From an uncultured Candidatus Saccharibacteria bacterium (GTDB taxonomy: Bacteria; Patescibacteriota; Saccharimonadia; Saccharimonadales; Saccharimonadaceae): a DNA stretch of 11,299 nucleotides. The translations under genes were made by a program, and so were the position numbers. The notes under the pieces were generated by a model, which saw nothing but the letters and a program-made list of their open reading frames with translations, was not told where the DNA came from and did no database searches. Positions 1 to 7,531 of this stretch are shown here, piece after piece. Within the stretch, counting starts at the first letter, position 1; the number at the start of each line of letters is the position of its first letter. The stretch lies in assembly GCA_937974295.1 (NCBI GenBank), contig CALBWN010000033.1:1-11299 (forward strand). The letters run 5' to 3'.

Positions 1-29
1 TAGGCTGATCCACCTGCATTGTCTGACAT
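1..29 (-). CDS. 5' end of an unidentified gene, cut by the window edge
   Basis: Reading leftward from position 29, an ATG opens a frame encoding MSDNAGGSA before the window ends. It is preceded by AGAAAGGAA (complement of 38-46), a good Shine-Dalgarno sequence 8-9 nt from the ATG. A second in-frame ATG lies 9 nt upstream but directly abuts AAAGGA, so the ATG at 29 is the better start. A plausible own promoter lies upstream at 81-109. Nine residues are too few to identify the product. The frame, Shine-Dalgarno sequence and promoter together make a real gene start likely. Confidence 0.5.
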
Positions 30-80
30 AACATACATTCCTTTCTGGGGGGTTAGTTCACTGTAATAATTCTAAAAAAT

Positions 81-109
81 ACAATACTATAAGAAACCCG
101 TTAATGCAA
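81..109 (-). promoter_or_regulatory. Promoter for the leftmost partial gene
   Basis: On the minus strand TTGCAT (104-109) and TATTGT (81-86) are separated by exactly 17 bp. Transcription would begin near position 74 and give a leader of about 45 nt carrying the Shine-Dalgarno sequence at 38-46. It lies just downstream of the ATPase stop codon, so the next gene would not depend on read-through. An overlapping alternative -10 is TATAGT at 85-90. Confidence 0.4.
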
Positions 110-123
110 GCGTATCGCACCAA

Positions 124-2445
124 CTACTCAGCACGAGACACCACCACAAAGCGCCGGCCCACACGCCGAGCCCACCACCATTGCAGTATGGTTACTGGAA
201 TAATAATGGTGATGCTAGGCCAGAGGAGGAGCAGATTTGGTGGGGTGAAATCGAAGAACTCACGGAGCGGGCCGACGCCAAAACTCACCACTGTCACAAG
301 CAACACCGCAAGCATATACAGCGTGCGCGCAAGATGAGCCCGCTTATCGAGCTGAATGCCAAGCATGCGGCCAGCCAAAAATACCAGATACACGCCGTAG
401 AAGGTCGCTACCAGCACTGTCATCGTTGCTACCTCGCCAAGGCGATCTGGGTAGAGTGTGCGGCCAAGCCAATACACACTAGCTACTGCCACCCCTGTGA
501 GTAACGCAATTGGTGCCACCGCCAGCAGGGTGTCGTGCCAAAAGCGCCGCGGGTCAATCCGGTGCCGCGGTGAGGGCGGGAAGAGTGTCCACATAATCGT
601 CGGCATCGTCACGAGGAAGATATTCATAAAGGTAAGATGGCGCGGCGCATATGGGTACATAATGCCGAGGGTGAGGGTAATGGCCAGTAGCACGACACCA
701 TAGATAATCTTATGGAAGAAGAGCACACCGATGAGCTCGATGGCTTGCATGATGCGATTGCCGAGCTGCATCCCCAGTGGCAATGACGTGAAGGAATTGT
801 TGAGCAGGATGATATCGGCAACGCGCCGGCTGGCTGGTGCACCAGCATACATCGCCACGCCAAGGTCGGCTCGCTTGAGCGCCAAGGCATCATTAACGCC
901 ATCGCCCACCATGCCAGTGAATCGCCCTTGGTCTGAGAAGTGGGCGATGAGCCGCTCCTTTTGCTCGGGCAAGACGCGGGCAAAGATGGTATGTGTATCG
1001 GCCGCCTGAGCAAAGGCCGCATCATCCAGCTGGGCAAGTTCTGCCCCGGTGATGGCCGCCTCGGGCTGGTGAATCCCCGCTGCCTTGGCAATGTAGCTAA
1101 CCGTCCGTGGGTTATCTCCACTAATAACGCGAATCGTCACTCCTTGGCCCTGCAAAAACTGCACGGTATCGACCACGCCATGGCGCAGACTGTTGCGCAG
1201 GACAATTGCCCCCAGCGGCTGACCCGAGCCAGCGGTGAGCTGCTTGAGTGGCACGGTACTATCGGCAAAGCGAGCCAGCAAGAGGACGCGCAGGCCGTCA
1301 TTTGCCCAGGTGTCGATCTGAGCTTGCTGGGCAGGCGAGAGCGGGGCAAGCCGCGCCACAAACTCTGGTGCGCCTAGCATCAGCGTCTGCACTGCGCCAT
1401 CGATCTCGGCCCGCACACCCGCCATTTTCCGGCTCGATGAGAACGCCATCACCTCCTGAATGTGTGCTGCAGGAGCATTATGCGCGGCGAGAATTGCCTG
1501 GCCGGTGGCATTGCCACCACTGGTTTCGTGTGCAACCAGGGCAGCGTAGTGGGCGACCATCTCATCATTAGCTGATAAATCGAACGATACAGCCTGCTCA
1601 AATGTCACATCATCGCTCGTCAAAGTGCCCGTCTTGTCCACACAGAGCACGCCAAGCAACGCCATTGCCTCAATGGCCGAGAGCTTCTGCGGCAGGACCT
1701 TAGCCTGAGCCAGGCGCAGTGAGCCAAAGGCAAGCAGGAGCGAGCTCGCCAGGAGCAGCCCTTCTGGCACGACTGTGATCGCCGCGGTGATAATCGTCTT
1801 GAGGATACTAACGGCCTGCAACCCCGCAATATGGTAGCGCGCGAAGATAAGCAACGCCAGCACGACTGCACCATAGGTTAGGACGGTAATGGCGCGCTGG
1901 ATAGCGCGCTGGAGTGGGGTGGGCTGCGGCGCGTATTGCTTGAGCACGGTGCTGATCGCACCAGCCTTGGTGGCGCTACCAACCGCGGTGACGCGAGCGT
2001 GGGCTGTGCCCGCTACCACTGTTGTGGCGGCGTAGATGGTATCACCGGGTGCTTTGTCTACCGCGGCAGACTCGCCCGTGAGCATGCTCTCATTTACTTC
2101 GAGGCCCTTTGCGTCAAGCACTGTGCCATCGGCGGGTAACTCATCACCAGTGTGCAGGGCAAGGGTATCGCCAACCTGCAGTGCATCGTAGAGCACCTCA
2201 GCGACCGTACCATCGGCCTGGACGACGCGGGTGCGCGGTGCACTCATTAGCTCGAGCTTGCGCAGGGCACGCTTGGCCCGAATCTCTTGCACCGCACCGA
2301 TCAGGGAATTGACCATAATGACGAATGATATAAACCAGGCATCGCGATACTCCCGCACATAGACCAGCGCTATTGCAAGAAGCAAAATCGCCAGCACGAT
2401 GGGCGAGGCAAAGTTGCGCCGGATGATTGCTAGATAGTCCTTCAT
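124..2445 (-). CDS. P-type cation-transporting ATPase, CtpE-like
   Basis: Membrane pump that uses ATP hydrolysis and an aspartyl-phosphate intermediate to move a metal cation. The 773-aa product has the full set of family motifs: actuator TGES (123-126), PEGL in the fourth membrane helix (227-230), DKTGTLT with phosphorylated Asp270, nucleotide-binding SSRKMAGV (around 337-344) and the hinge GDGVNDA (514-520). Hydrophobic segments occur near 15-50, 186-203, 212-242, 566-594, 605-622, 636-660, 672-692, 708-725 and 735-755. The stretch after membrane pair 1 (AKRALRKLELMSAPRTRVV) and the region around PEGL resemble actinobacterial CtpE, which is linked to calcium uptake; substrate here is inference. 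The protein starts almost at the first membrane helix, so the short N-terminal cytosolic actuator segment of CtpE is missing. The gene begins 4 nt after the stop of the hypothetical at 2450-2941; GGAGAGG within the end of that gene can act as its Shine-Dalgarno sequence. Confidence 0.93.
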   Translation of the reverse strand: MKDYLAIIRRNFASPIVLAILLLAIALVYVREYRDAWFISFVIMVNSLIGAVQEIRAKRALRKLELMSAPRTRVVQADGTVAEVLYDALQVGDTLALHTGDELPADGTVLDAKGLEVNESMLTGESAAVDKAPGDTIYAATTVVAGTAHARVTAVGSATKAGAISTVLKQYAPQPTPLQRAIQRAITVLTYGAVVLALLIFARYHIAGLQAVSILKTIITAAITVVPEGLLLASSLLLAFGSLRLAQAKVLPQKLSAIEAMALLGVLCVDKTGTLTSDDVTFEQAVSFDLSANDEMVAHYAALVAHETSGGNATGQAILAAHNAPAAHIQEVMAFSSSRKMAGVRAEIDGAVQTLMLGAPEFVARLAPLSPAQQAQIDTWANDGLRVLLLARFADSTVPLKQLTAGSGQPLGAIVLRNSLRHGVVDTVQFLQGQGVTIRVISGDNPRTVSYIAKAAGIHQPEAAITGAELAQLDDAAFAQAADTHTIFARVLPEQKERLIAHFSDQGRFTGMVGDGVNDALALKRADLGVAMYAGAPASRRVADIILLNNSFTSLPLGMQLGNRIMQAIELIGVLFFHKIIYGVVLLAITLTLGIMYPYAPRHLTFMNIFLVTMPTIMWTLFPPSPRHRIDPRRFWHDTLLAVAPIALLTGVAVASVYWLGRTLYPDRLGEVATMTVLVATFYGVYLVFLAGRMLGIQLDKRAHLARTLYMLAVLLVTVVSFGVGPLREFFDFTPPNLLLLWPSITIIIPVTILQWWWARRVGRRFVVVSRAE

Positions 2446-2449
2446 ATCG

Positions 2450-2941
2450 TTATTTTACCTCTCCTCGATGATATTGACACTTGGCGGCAACGCGCCAGCC
2501 ACTGCGCGCATCGCTGTCTGCTTGATAAATGTGGCCGTCCTTCACTTCATCAACGAGGATGAGAGCTGGGTTGTATGGTGCAAGGGTGCGATAGTACATG
2601 ATGTCGCGATCGGTGATGCGCCCAAATCCGGGAAATATTTCGCGAAATTTCTGCCGGCCAAATTCGTCAAAATACTCTGGCTGGCCCCGTGGCGGAAAGA
2701 ATGTCTCGGCGCGCAGACCGATCCGCACCGCGATCTTCTTGACATCGCCGAGCAAGAGGCGCGATGGCCCATAGACCAAGCAATAGAGCTGGCCGTCTGT
2801 CGCAAAAAACACCGATGCCTTGGCGGCAAGCCCCGCGGCAATATTGCGCGCCACCACGCGATCGATCACCAGCTGCACCCCAAAGCGCGCGGCGAGAGCC
2901 TTTTGCACATATGCAACGTCCATATGATTACCAAAGTCCAT
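2450..2941 (-). CDS. Conserved-looking hypothetical protein, possibly YbaK-like
   Basis: A 163-aa soluble protein with no signal peptide or membrane segment. I do not recognise it firmly. Length and layout (a central AAKASVFFATDGQ stretch with a Lys, then GDVKKIAVRIG, then a late LILVDEV) loosely recall the YbaK/aminoacyl-tRNA deacylase-associated fold, but key motifs are not clear enough to assign it. It is the first gene of a two-gene minus-strand unit with the CtpE-like ATPase (4-nt gap). The ATG at 2941 is chosen because TATAAT ends 7 nt upstream of it, giving a leaderless mRNA. An internal ATG at residue 7 (position 2923) is the alternative. A long plus-strand frame covers this gene but has no helicase homology there, so the minus-strand reading is preferred. 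Confidence 0.72.
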   Translation of the reverse strand: MDFGNHMDVAYVQKALAARFGVQLVIDRVVARNIAAGLAAKASVFFATDGQLYCLVYGPSRLLLGDVKKIAVRIGLRAETFFPPRGQPEYFDEFGRQKFREIFPGFGRITDRDIMYYRTLAPYNPALILVDEVKDGHIYQADSDARSGWRVAAKCQYHRGEVK

Positions 2942-2948
2942 GACAATT

Positions 2949-2954
2949 ATTATA
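2949..2954 (-). promoter_or_regulatory. -10 element of a leaderless promoter (hypothetical + ATPase unit)
   Basis: The minus strand reads TATAAT, 7 nt, then the ATG at 2941. Transcription should therefore start at or within one base of the start codon. I see no -35 hexamer at 16-18 bp and no Shine-Dalgarno sequence. It shares a 69-bp divergent intergenic region with the helicase promoter. Confidence 0.6.
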
Positions 2955-2995
2955 CCGGAATCTTGGCCAAGCCGCTAGAGCCGAGGCGGCGAGTG

Positions 2996-3004
2996 TGCGA
3001 TAAT
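2996..3004 (+). promoter_or_regulatory. Extended -10 of a leaderless helicase promoter
   Basis: TGCGATAAT at 2996-3004 matches an extended -10 (TGnTATAAT) with one difference. The helicase ATG follows after 6 nt, so +1 would fall on the ATG itself. The GGAG at 3005-3008 is only 2 nt from the ATG and could not work as a normal Shine-Dalgarno sequence. Confidence 0.55.
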
Positions 3005-3010
3005 GGAGAC

Positions 3011-6000
3011 ATGTCTCAACACGAATTTTCGACTCGATACACACACCTCAATAGCCAGCAGCGTGCCGCCGTCGATACGATCGATGGGCCACTGCTCGTT
3101 GTGGCTGGCCCCGGTACTGGCAAGACGGAGCTGCTCAGCATGCGTGCCGCCAACATCCTGCGCCAGACGGACGTGTTGCCTGAGAATATCCTCTGCCTCA
3201 CCTTTACCGACAGCGGGGCAGCCGCGATGCGCCAGCGCCTGCGCAGCATCATTGGAGCAGATGCCTACCGCGTTGCCATCCATACCTTCCATAGCTTTGG
3301 TAGTGAGGCGATTAATCACCACCGCGAGTATTTTTACCACGGTGCATCGCTGAAGCCCACCGATGAGCTTGGCAGCTACGAGATTTTGCGCGGTATCCTG
3401 AGCCGGCTCGATCATCATAACCCCTTGAGTAGTAAGCAGAATGGTGAGTTTACCTACCTGCAAGACATCAGCCGGAGCATTAGCCAGCTCAAGCAGGCCG
3501 GTCTCAGTAGCGCAGAGCTTCGGCAGGTCATCGATGCGGACGAGGCGCTCATAGCAGCCGTCGAGCCACGTCTCAGCGAGGTCTTTTCTGCTGGGCGGAT
3601 AAGCAAACCGATGGCCGGCAAGCTCGCCCCGCTAGCGGGCGAAGCAGCTCAGCTACCACTGCCGCCGTTGCCGCCCACCATCCCACCGCTGGCCGATAGC
3701 TTCTCGCTGAGCCTCGCTCGGGTGATCGACGAGACGCTTGACAGCGGCAAGACCACACCGCTCACCGCCTGGCGCAACCACTGGTGCGAGAAGGATGCTA
3801 CTGGGAATTATGTCCTGAGAGATCGCAAGCGCCTGGGTAAGCTGCGCGCCCTGGCAGAAGTCTACGACGCGTATCTTACAGAGCTTAGTTCGGCTGGTCT
3901 CTATGACTACGATGATATGATTCTCCAGCTCGCTCAGGCGCTCGATGCCCAGCCTGAGCTGCGCGCCAACCTAGAGGAGCAGTACCAATACATCATGGTG
4001 GATGAATTCCAAGACACCAACCTCGCGCAGCTGCGCATCCTCTTTTCGCTGACGAGTAGTCTGATCCACGAGGGTCGCCCCAATATTATGGCAGTGGGGG
4101 ATGACGACCAAGCAATCTACAGCTTCCAGGGGGCAGATGTGAGCAATATTCATCGCTTCCGCAGCCATTACCGTGATGTGCAGCTGATCGTCTTGACGGA
4201 TAACTACCGCTCGAGTCGCGCCATTCTCACACCAGCCCGGGCTGTTATTACTCAGGGGAGCGACCGGTTAGAGGCGGTGCTTCCCGAGCTCGATAAGACG
4301 CTCACGGCCCATCACCAGCCAGCCCAGACTGCCGTCAGTCTGGCCGAGCTGCCCACCAGCCTGGCCGAGCGCCAATGGCTAGCACAGCAGATCCGCCAGC
4401 AGATCGACAGTGGCACACCGCCTGAAGAGATTGCCGTCTTGGCTCGGCGCCACCGCGAGCTAGTAGCACTGGTGCCGCACCTCCAGGCCGCAGGCATTGC
4501 CATCAACTACGAGCGGCGCGATAACATTCTCGACAACCCCGTTATCCAAGCACTTGAGCTACTCGCGCGGGTCATCGACGCCATAGCAGCAGGGGAGTTT
4601 CCCACTGCCGATAGCCTGCTGCCAGAGCTGATGGCGCACCCAGCCTTTGGCTTTGCCAGCCAGGATATTTGGCAGCTCAGCCTCCAGGCGTGGCGCAACC
4701 ACCAAACGTGGGGCGAGACAATGATGGCCAGCCCAACCTTCCAACCCCTGATGGTGTGGCTCATCCATATGGCGTGGCATGCGCAGCATCAGCCACTTGA
4801 GCTGGTGCTGGATGATCTGCTTGGCATCCCGCAGCCAGCCGCTGGCGAAAAAACTCAAGCCGTCGTAGCTAGTGTCATCACCGAATATATGGCGCAGCAG
4901 ATGGCCCAATTCGACCAACCCATCAGCCTCTCCACCGAAGCAACTCCTGCAATGCCCACCATAAGCTACCGCTCACCACTGTACGACTATTACTTCTCGC
5001 GTGAGAAGCTTGCCGAGCAGCCCGACGCATACCTCGCCTGCCTCGAGGCTTTGCGCACCCTGCGCAGCCGCACGCAGGAGCATCGTGGTGATGACGAGAC
5101 ACTCCGGCTCGTCGATATGCTCGACCTCCTCAGCTTGCACCGGCAGTTCAAGACACCTATCACCACCATTCGCCAGCGCACCGAGGCGCATACTGGCCGC
5201 ATTAACCTCATGACGGCGCACAAAGCCAAGGGGTTAGAGTTTGGCCATGTCTATATCATAGGCGCTATTGATAGCACCTGGGGGCGGCGCGTGCGCTCAC
5301 CCGTGTCGCTCATCACGTATCCAGATAACCTCGCTATTGCCCCCGCCGGCAATACATACGACGAGCGCCTCCGCCTCTTTTTCGTCGCCATGACGCGAGC
5401 GCGCGACCGCCTCACCATCAGCTACAGCACCCAAGATGATGCTGGCAAAGCAACGCTGCCAGCCAGCTTCCTCGACGGCGTCGACCTCACTGCAACTACT
5501 GTCGATATACCCAACGACATACCAAGCCTCACCGCCCAGCTCACTGCCGATTGGCAGCGCCGCCTTGCGCCAGTTGGCACGCCCGAGCCCGATCTGCAGC
5601 AACTCCTTCAGCCTATGCTCGAGCAGTATAAGCTCTCTAGTACCCACCTTACCGCCTTCTTAGATGTCTCGCGGGGTGGGCCGGCAGCCTTTCTTACTGG
5701 CTACCTACTGCGCTTCCCGCAAGCACCCAGCCCTTATGCAATCTACGGCAATGCCATCCACCACGTGCTGCAGCGTGCACACACCCATCTTACTGCCACG
5801 GGCAAAGTGCGACCGGCCGAGGATATCCTGGGCGACTTCGAGCAAGAGCTCGGCCGCCAGCCACTAAGACCAGAGGACTTCGCGTACTTTAGCCGCAAGG
5901 GGCTGGATTCGCTTGGTGCTTTCTTGCGGGCAGAGGCGCAGACCTTCCGCCCTGAGCAAAAGACCGAGCTGAGCTTTGCTGGCCAAGGAGTCGTGCTGGG

Positions 6001-6442
6001 CGATGCTCGCCTTACTGGTACGCTCGACCTTGTCGATATCGACCACACTGCCAATACCATCGCCGTTACAGACTACAAGACGGGCAAGCCCGCCCGCAGC
6101 TGGCAGGGCCGCACCGATGCCGAGAAGATTAAGCTGCACAAATACCGCCAGCAGCTGATGTTCTACGAGCTCCTTGTGCGCCACTCGCGCGACTATGCTC
6201 GCTACGACTTTGCCGGGGCTACGCTGCAGTTTGTCGAGCCAGATAAGGATACGGGCGATATCCACCAGCTCAGCACCAGCTTTTCCCAAGCCGAGCTGGA
6301 TGAATTTGCCCAGCTCATCGCCGCTGTGTGGCACTGCATTACTCAGCTCCAGCTGCCTGATACTAGCCACTACCCAGCCACCTACAAAGGCATCCTCGCC
6401 TTTGAGGAGGATCTGCTGCGGCGTATAGAAGAGCAAGAATAG
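3011..6442 (+). CDS. UvrD/PcrA-type DNA helicase fused to a C-terminal RecB-like nuclease
   Basis: Superfamily 1A 3'-5' DNA helicase with a nuclease domain, 1143 aa, likely used in double-strand-break end resection in the manner of AddA/AdnB-type enzymes. Visible motifs: Q-motif LNSQQRAAV (13-21), Walker A GPGTGKT (33-39), LTFTDSGAAAMRQRL (63-77), HTFHSFG (91-97), Walker B VDEFQDT with Asp331-Glu332, GDDDQAIYSFQGAD (363-376), LTDNYRSS near 395-402, NLMTAHKAKGLEF (732-744) and RLRLFFVAMTRARDRL (786-801). The C-terminus carries RecB-family nuclease residues: GNAIHHVLQ (His917), GTLDLVD (Asp1006) and DYKTGK (Asp1021, Lys1023), followed by a KYRQQLMFYELL helix. The frame is open upstream to 2468, but that part has no helicase similarity and is antisense to another gene. 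The ATG at 3011 sits just before the Q-motif and behind an extended -10. No partner AddB/AdnA-like gene is visible in the window. Confidence 0.93.
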   Translation: MSQHEFSTRYTHLNSQQRAAVDTIDGPLLVVAGPGTGKTELLSMRAANILRQTDVLPENILCLTFTDSGAAAMRQRLRSIIGADAYRVAIHTFHSFGSEAINHHREYFYHGASLKPTDELGSYEILRGILSRLDHHNPLSSKQNGEFTYLQDISRSISQLKQAGLSSAELRQVIDADEALIAAVEPRLSEVFSAGRISKPMAGKLAPLAGEAAQLPLPPLPPTIPPLADSFSLSLARVIDETLDSGKTTPLTAWRNHWCEKDATGNYVLRDRKRLGKLRALAEVYDAYLTELSSAGLYDYDDMILQLAQALDAQPELRANLEEQYQYIMVDEFQDTNLAQLRILFSLTSSLIHEGRPNIMAVGDDDQAIYSFQGADVSNIHRFRSHYRDVQLIVLTDNYRSSRAILTPARAVITQGSDRLEAVLPELDKTLTAHHQPAQTAVSLAELPTSLAERQWLAQQIRQQIDSGTPPEEIAVLARRHRELVALVPHLQAAGIAINYERRDNILDNPVIQALELLARVIDAIAAGEFPTADSLLPELMAHPAFGFASQDIWQLSLQAWRNHQTWGETMMASPTFQPLMVWLIHMAWHAQHQPLELVLDDLLGIPQPAAGEKTQAVVASVITEYMAQQMAQFDQPISLSTEATPAMPTISYRSPLYDYYFSREKLAEQPDAYLACLEALRTLRSRTQEHRGDDETLRLVDMLDLLSLHRQFKTPITTIRQRTEAHTGRINLMTAHKAKGLEFGHVYIIGAIDSTWGRRVRSPVSLITYPDNLAIAPAGNTYDERLRLFFVAMTRARDRLTISYSTQDDAGKATLPASFLDGVDLTATTVDIPNDIPSLTAQLTADWQRRLAPVGTPEPDLQQLLQPMLEQYKLSSTHLTAFLDVSRGGPAAFLTGYLLRFPQAPSPYAIYGNAIHHVLQRAHTHLTATGKVRPAEDILGDFEQELGRQPLRPEDFAYFSRKGLDSLGAFLRAEAQTFRPEQKTELSFAGQGVVLGDARLTGTLDLVDIDHTANTIAVTDYKTGKPARSWQGRTDAEKIKLHKYRQQLMFYELLVRHSRDYARYDFAGATLQFVEPDKDTGDIHQLSTSFSQAELDEFAQLIAAVWHCITQLQLPDTSHYPATYKGILAFEEDLLRRIEEQE

Positions 6443-6794
6443 CCGCTCGGGCGAGTGCTTGTGATGCAATAGACAACGTATTCGCTATACACCTGTGCTG
6501 CAACGCACTACAGGAGAGAGTGGAGTGGCTAATGGCTAAGCACATGGGCAAGCTTTTTTGCTACCCTGTCCGGAATATTTTGGTGTAGTATATGCGGTAT
6601 TCTCTCTTGCGCTGGTGGGTGAGTTTTCTAGAGGCAATTATCTCTGCTTATTTTTATCTGATCCTTACAGCGGGAGCATAAAACTGTCTGAGTGCAATAA
6701 ATCTACGTCGTCTGTCATTTGTTGCGAATAGTACATAGAATGAAACAGAACGTAAGAACAAAACGAGAATCTCTGCAGGACATGCGCATATTGA
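6443..6794. other. AT-richer intergenic spacer, no convincing gene
   Basis: About 350 bp between the helicase stop and the RNA A promoter. Composition is clearly AT-richer than the flanking genes from about 6560 on. A short hairpin, CCTGTGC...GCACTACAGG, lies near 6491-6513. A very weak terminator-like AAGC/GCTT stem followed by Ts lies near 6542-6562. I see no long frame with coding character on either strand and no clear helicase terminator. Confidence 0.5.
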
Positions 6795-6823
6795 TTGACA
6801 GGCTCGCTGTATATTGGTATATA
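6795..6823 (+). promoter_or_regulatory. Near-consensus sigma70-type promoter of RNA A
   Basis: TTGACA (6795-6800), a 17-bp spacer, then TATATA (6818-6823), with TGG immediately before the -10 giving an extended -10. Expected +1 is near 6830. This is one of only two promoters in the window with a perfect -35; the other drives RNA B. It implies strong, probably constitutive transcription. Confidence 0.75.
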
Positions 6824-6949
6824 TAGTAACAGCTCGAAACTGAGTGGACCCCGTTTTGGCATCAGATATGCCAAAAACTCGAGACGCTCAGCACGAGAGC
6901 GTCCTTGAAAAAGGGTTCACCGACAATTTCTGCCGAGACTTCGGCGGAG

Positions 6950-6958
6950 AGGAGGTGA
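6950..6958 (+). promoter_or_regulatory. Extended Shine-Dalgarno in a hairpin loop (RNA A)
   Basis: AGGAGGTGA, extending to T6959, is complementary to the usual 16S 3' end ATCACCTCCT. It lies 6 nt before the ATG at 6965, so it is well placed for initiation. GGAGGTGAT forms the loop of a 5-bp hairpin, GGAGA (6946-6950) with TCTCC (6960-6964), so it would be exposed as a single-stranded loop. AGGTG (6953-6957) could also pair with CACCT in the distant loop at 7432-7436. Confidence 0.7.
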
Positions 6959-6964
6959 TTCTCC

Positions 6965-7117
6965 ATGTCCTGGACACCCCAGGAACACCAAGCCGCCCTT
7001 CAGGCGGCCCGTACCGGCACAGCCGACCGACGCCAGCAGGAAAAGCTGGCTGAAGCGACAAAACAAGCCGGTGCTCGCGGGCGGGAAGCCGCTCGCGCAC
7101 TACAGGGTAAGAAGTAG
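6965..7117 (+). CDS. Small Ala/Gln/Arg-rich basic protein (50 aa) within RNA A
   Basis: ATG to TAG, 50 codons, 6 nt behind a near-perfect Shine-Dalgarno sequence. The product has 12 Ala, 7 Gln, 6 Arg, 4 Lys, 4 Glu and one Asp, a net charge of about +5, no hydrophobic segment and no Cys. It should be mostly one or two amphipathic helices. The tail GARGREAARALQGKK faintly resembles Gly/Lys/Arg-rich stress peptides of the KGG type, but I do not assign it. Codon use (many C/G third positions) fits a real gene. Oddly, the coding region is full of hairpins and its TAG stop occupies three of the four loop bases of a 14-bp perfect hairpin (7101-7132). It may be a true protein, a peptide whose translation controls RNA folding, or a frame incidental to a structural RNA. 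Confidence 0.5.
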   Translation: MSWTPQEHQAALQAARTGTADRRQQEKLAEATKQAGARGREAARALQGKK

Positions 7118-7132
7118 TCTTCTTACCCTGTA
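7101..7132 (+). other. 14-bp perfect hairpin with the stop codon in its loop
   Basis: Positions 7101-7114 are the exact reverse complement of 7119-7132; the loop is TAGT. The first three loop bases are the stop codon of the 50-codon ORF. It is not followed by a T-run, so it is not an intrinsic terminator. A ribosome finishing the ORF would have to melt the 5' arm. Confidence 0.8.
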
Positions 7133-7212
7133 AAGACGGTCAGCCTCACGTGCGAGGCTGAGAGAGTAGGTGTAAATCACGACAGAACAAGGTCGTGCAC
7201 CTATCCGTCACT

Positions 7213-7274
7213 GGAGATAAGGAGTAGCCAGGCTCCTAACAATGGTGTTGCAGGTTCGATTCCTGCTATCTCCG
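7213..7274 (+). ncRNA. tRNA-like domain 1 (in RNA A)
   Basis: A 7-bp acceptor-like stem GGAGATA (7213-7219)/TATCTCC (7267-7273) is stacked on a canonical T arm, GCAGG TTCGATT CCTGC (7250-7266), with G at the discriminator position 7274. Only 30 nt lie between acceptor and T arm, too few for separate D and anticodon arms. They hold one 5-bp hairpin, AGGAG/CTCCT (7220-7224/7233-7237, 8-nt loop), and a possible AACA/TGTT stem. No 7-nt anticodon loop is seen and no CCA is encoded. It sits inside a longer transcript, so a role as an RNase P/RNase Z cleavage mark, an aminoacyl-tRNA mimic or a pure folding module is possible. Confidence 0.65.
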
Positions 7275-7531
7275 CTATATGGCAAATGCTCCGCTTTCTT
7301 GCGTAGAGCATCACCATAGCAACCGCCGCAGGTTACCCTTTATCGGCATCAAGGGGGTAGGCGGTATCGTTGCCACTTGGAAGGCAACGATCGAGAAGTC
7401 TCATGCTGCGCGTTTATTGCCGCGCACCGTGCACCTGCCACGGAGGCTTCTTTAAAACACATGAGACTCGCGAGATTCACTCGCGCCCTGGCCACCCGCC
7501 AGAACGAGCAGAACCGCTTGTAGTCTCTCCC

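Noticed and set aside
2468..3010. Extended start of the helicase frame at 2468 (181 extra residues)
   Set aside because: The extra part has no helicase similarity and is antisense to the 2450-2941 gene. The Q-motif starts just after ATG 3011, which has a -10 box immediately upstream.
6537..6564. Terminator for the helicase near the TTTTTT run
   Set aside because: Only a 4-bp AAGC/GCTT stem can be drawn, which is too weak to call.
6532..6588. 18-codon ORF preceded by GGAG
   Set aside because: Too short, no coding bias, in AT-rich spacer, with no promoter assigned.
6665..7100. ORFs at 6665-6874 (-), 6844-7053 (+) and 6888-7100 (-)
   Set aside because: They cross the RNA A promoter or its helices and have no ribosome binding site. 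They conflict with the much better supported ORF at 6965-7117.
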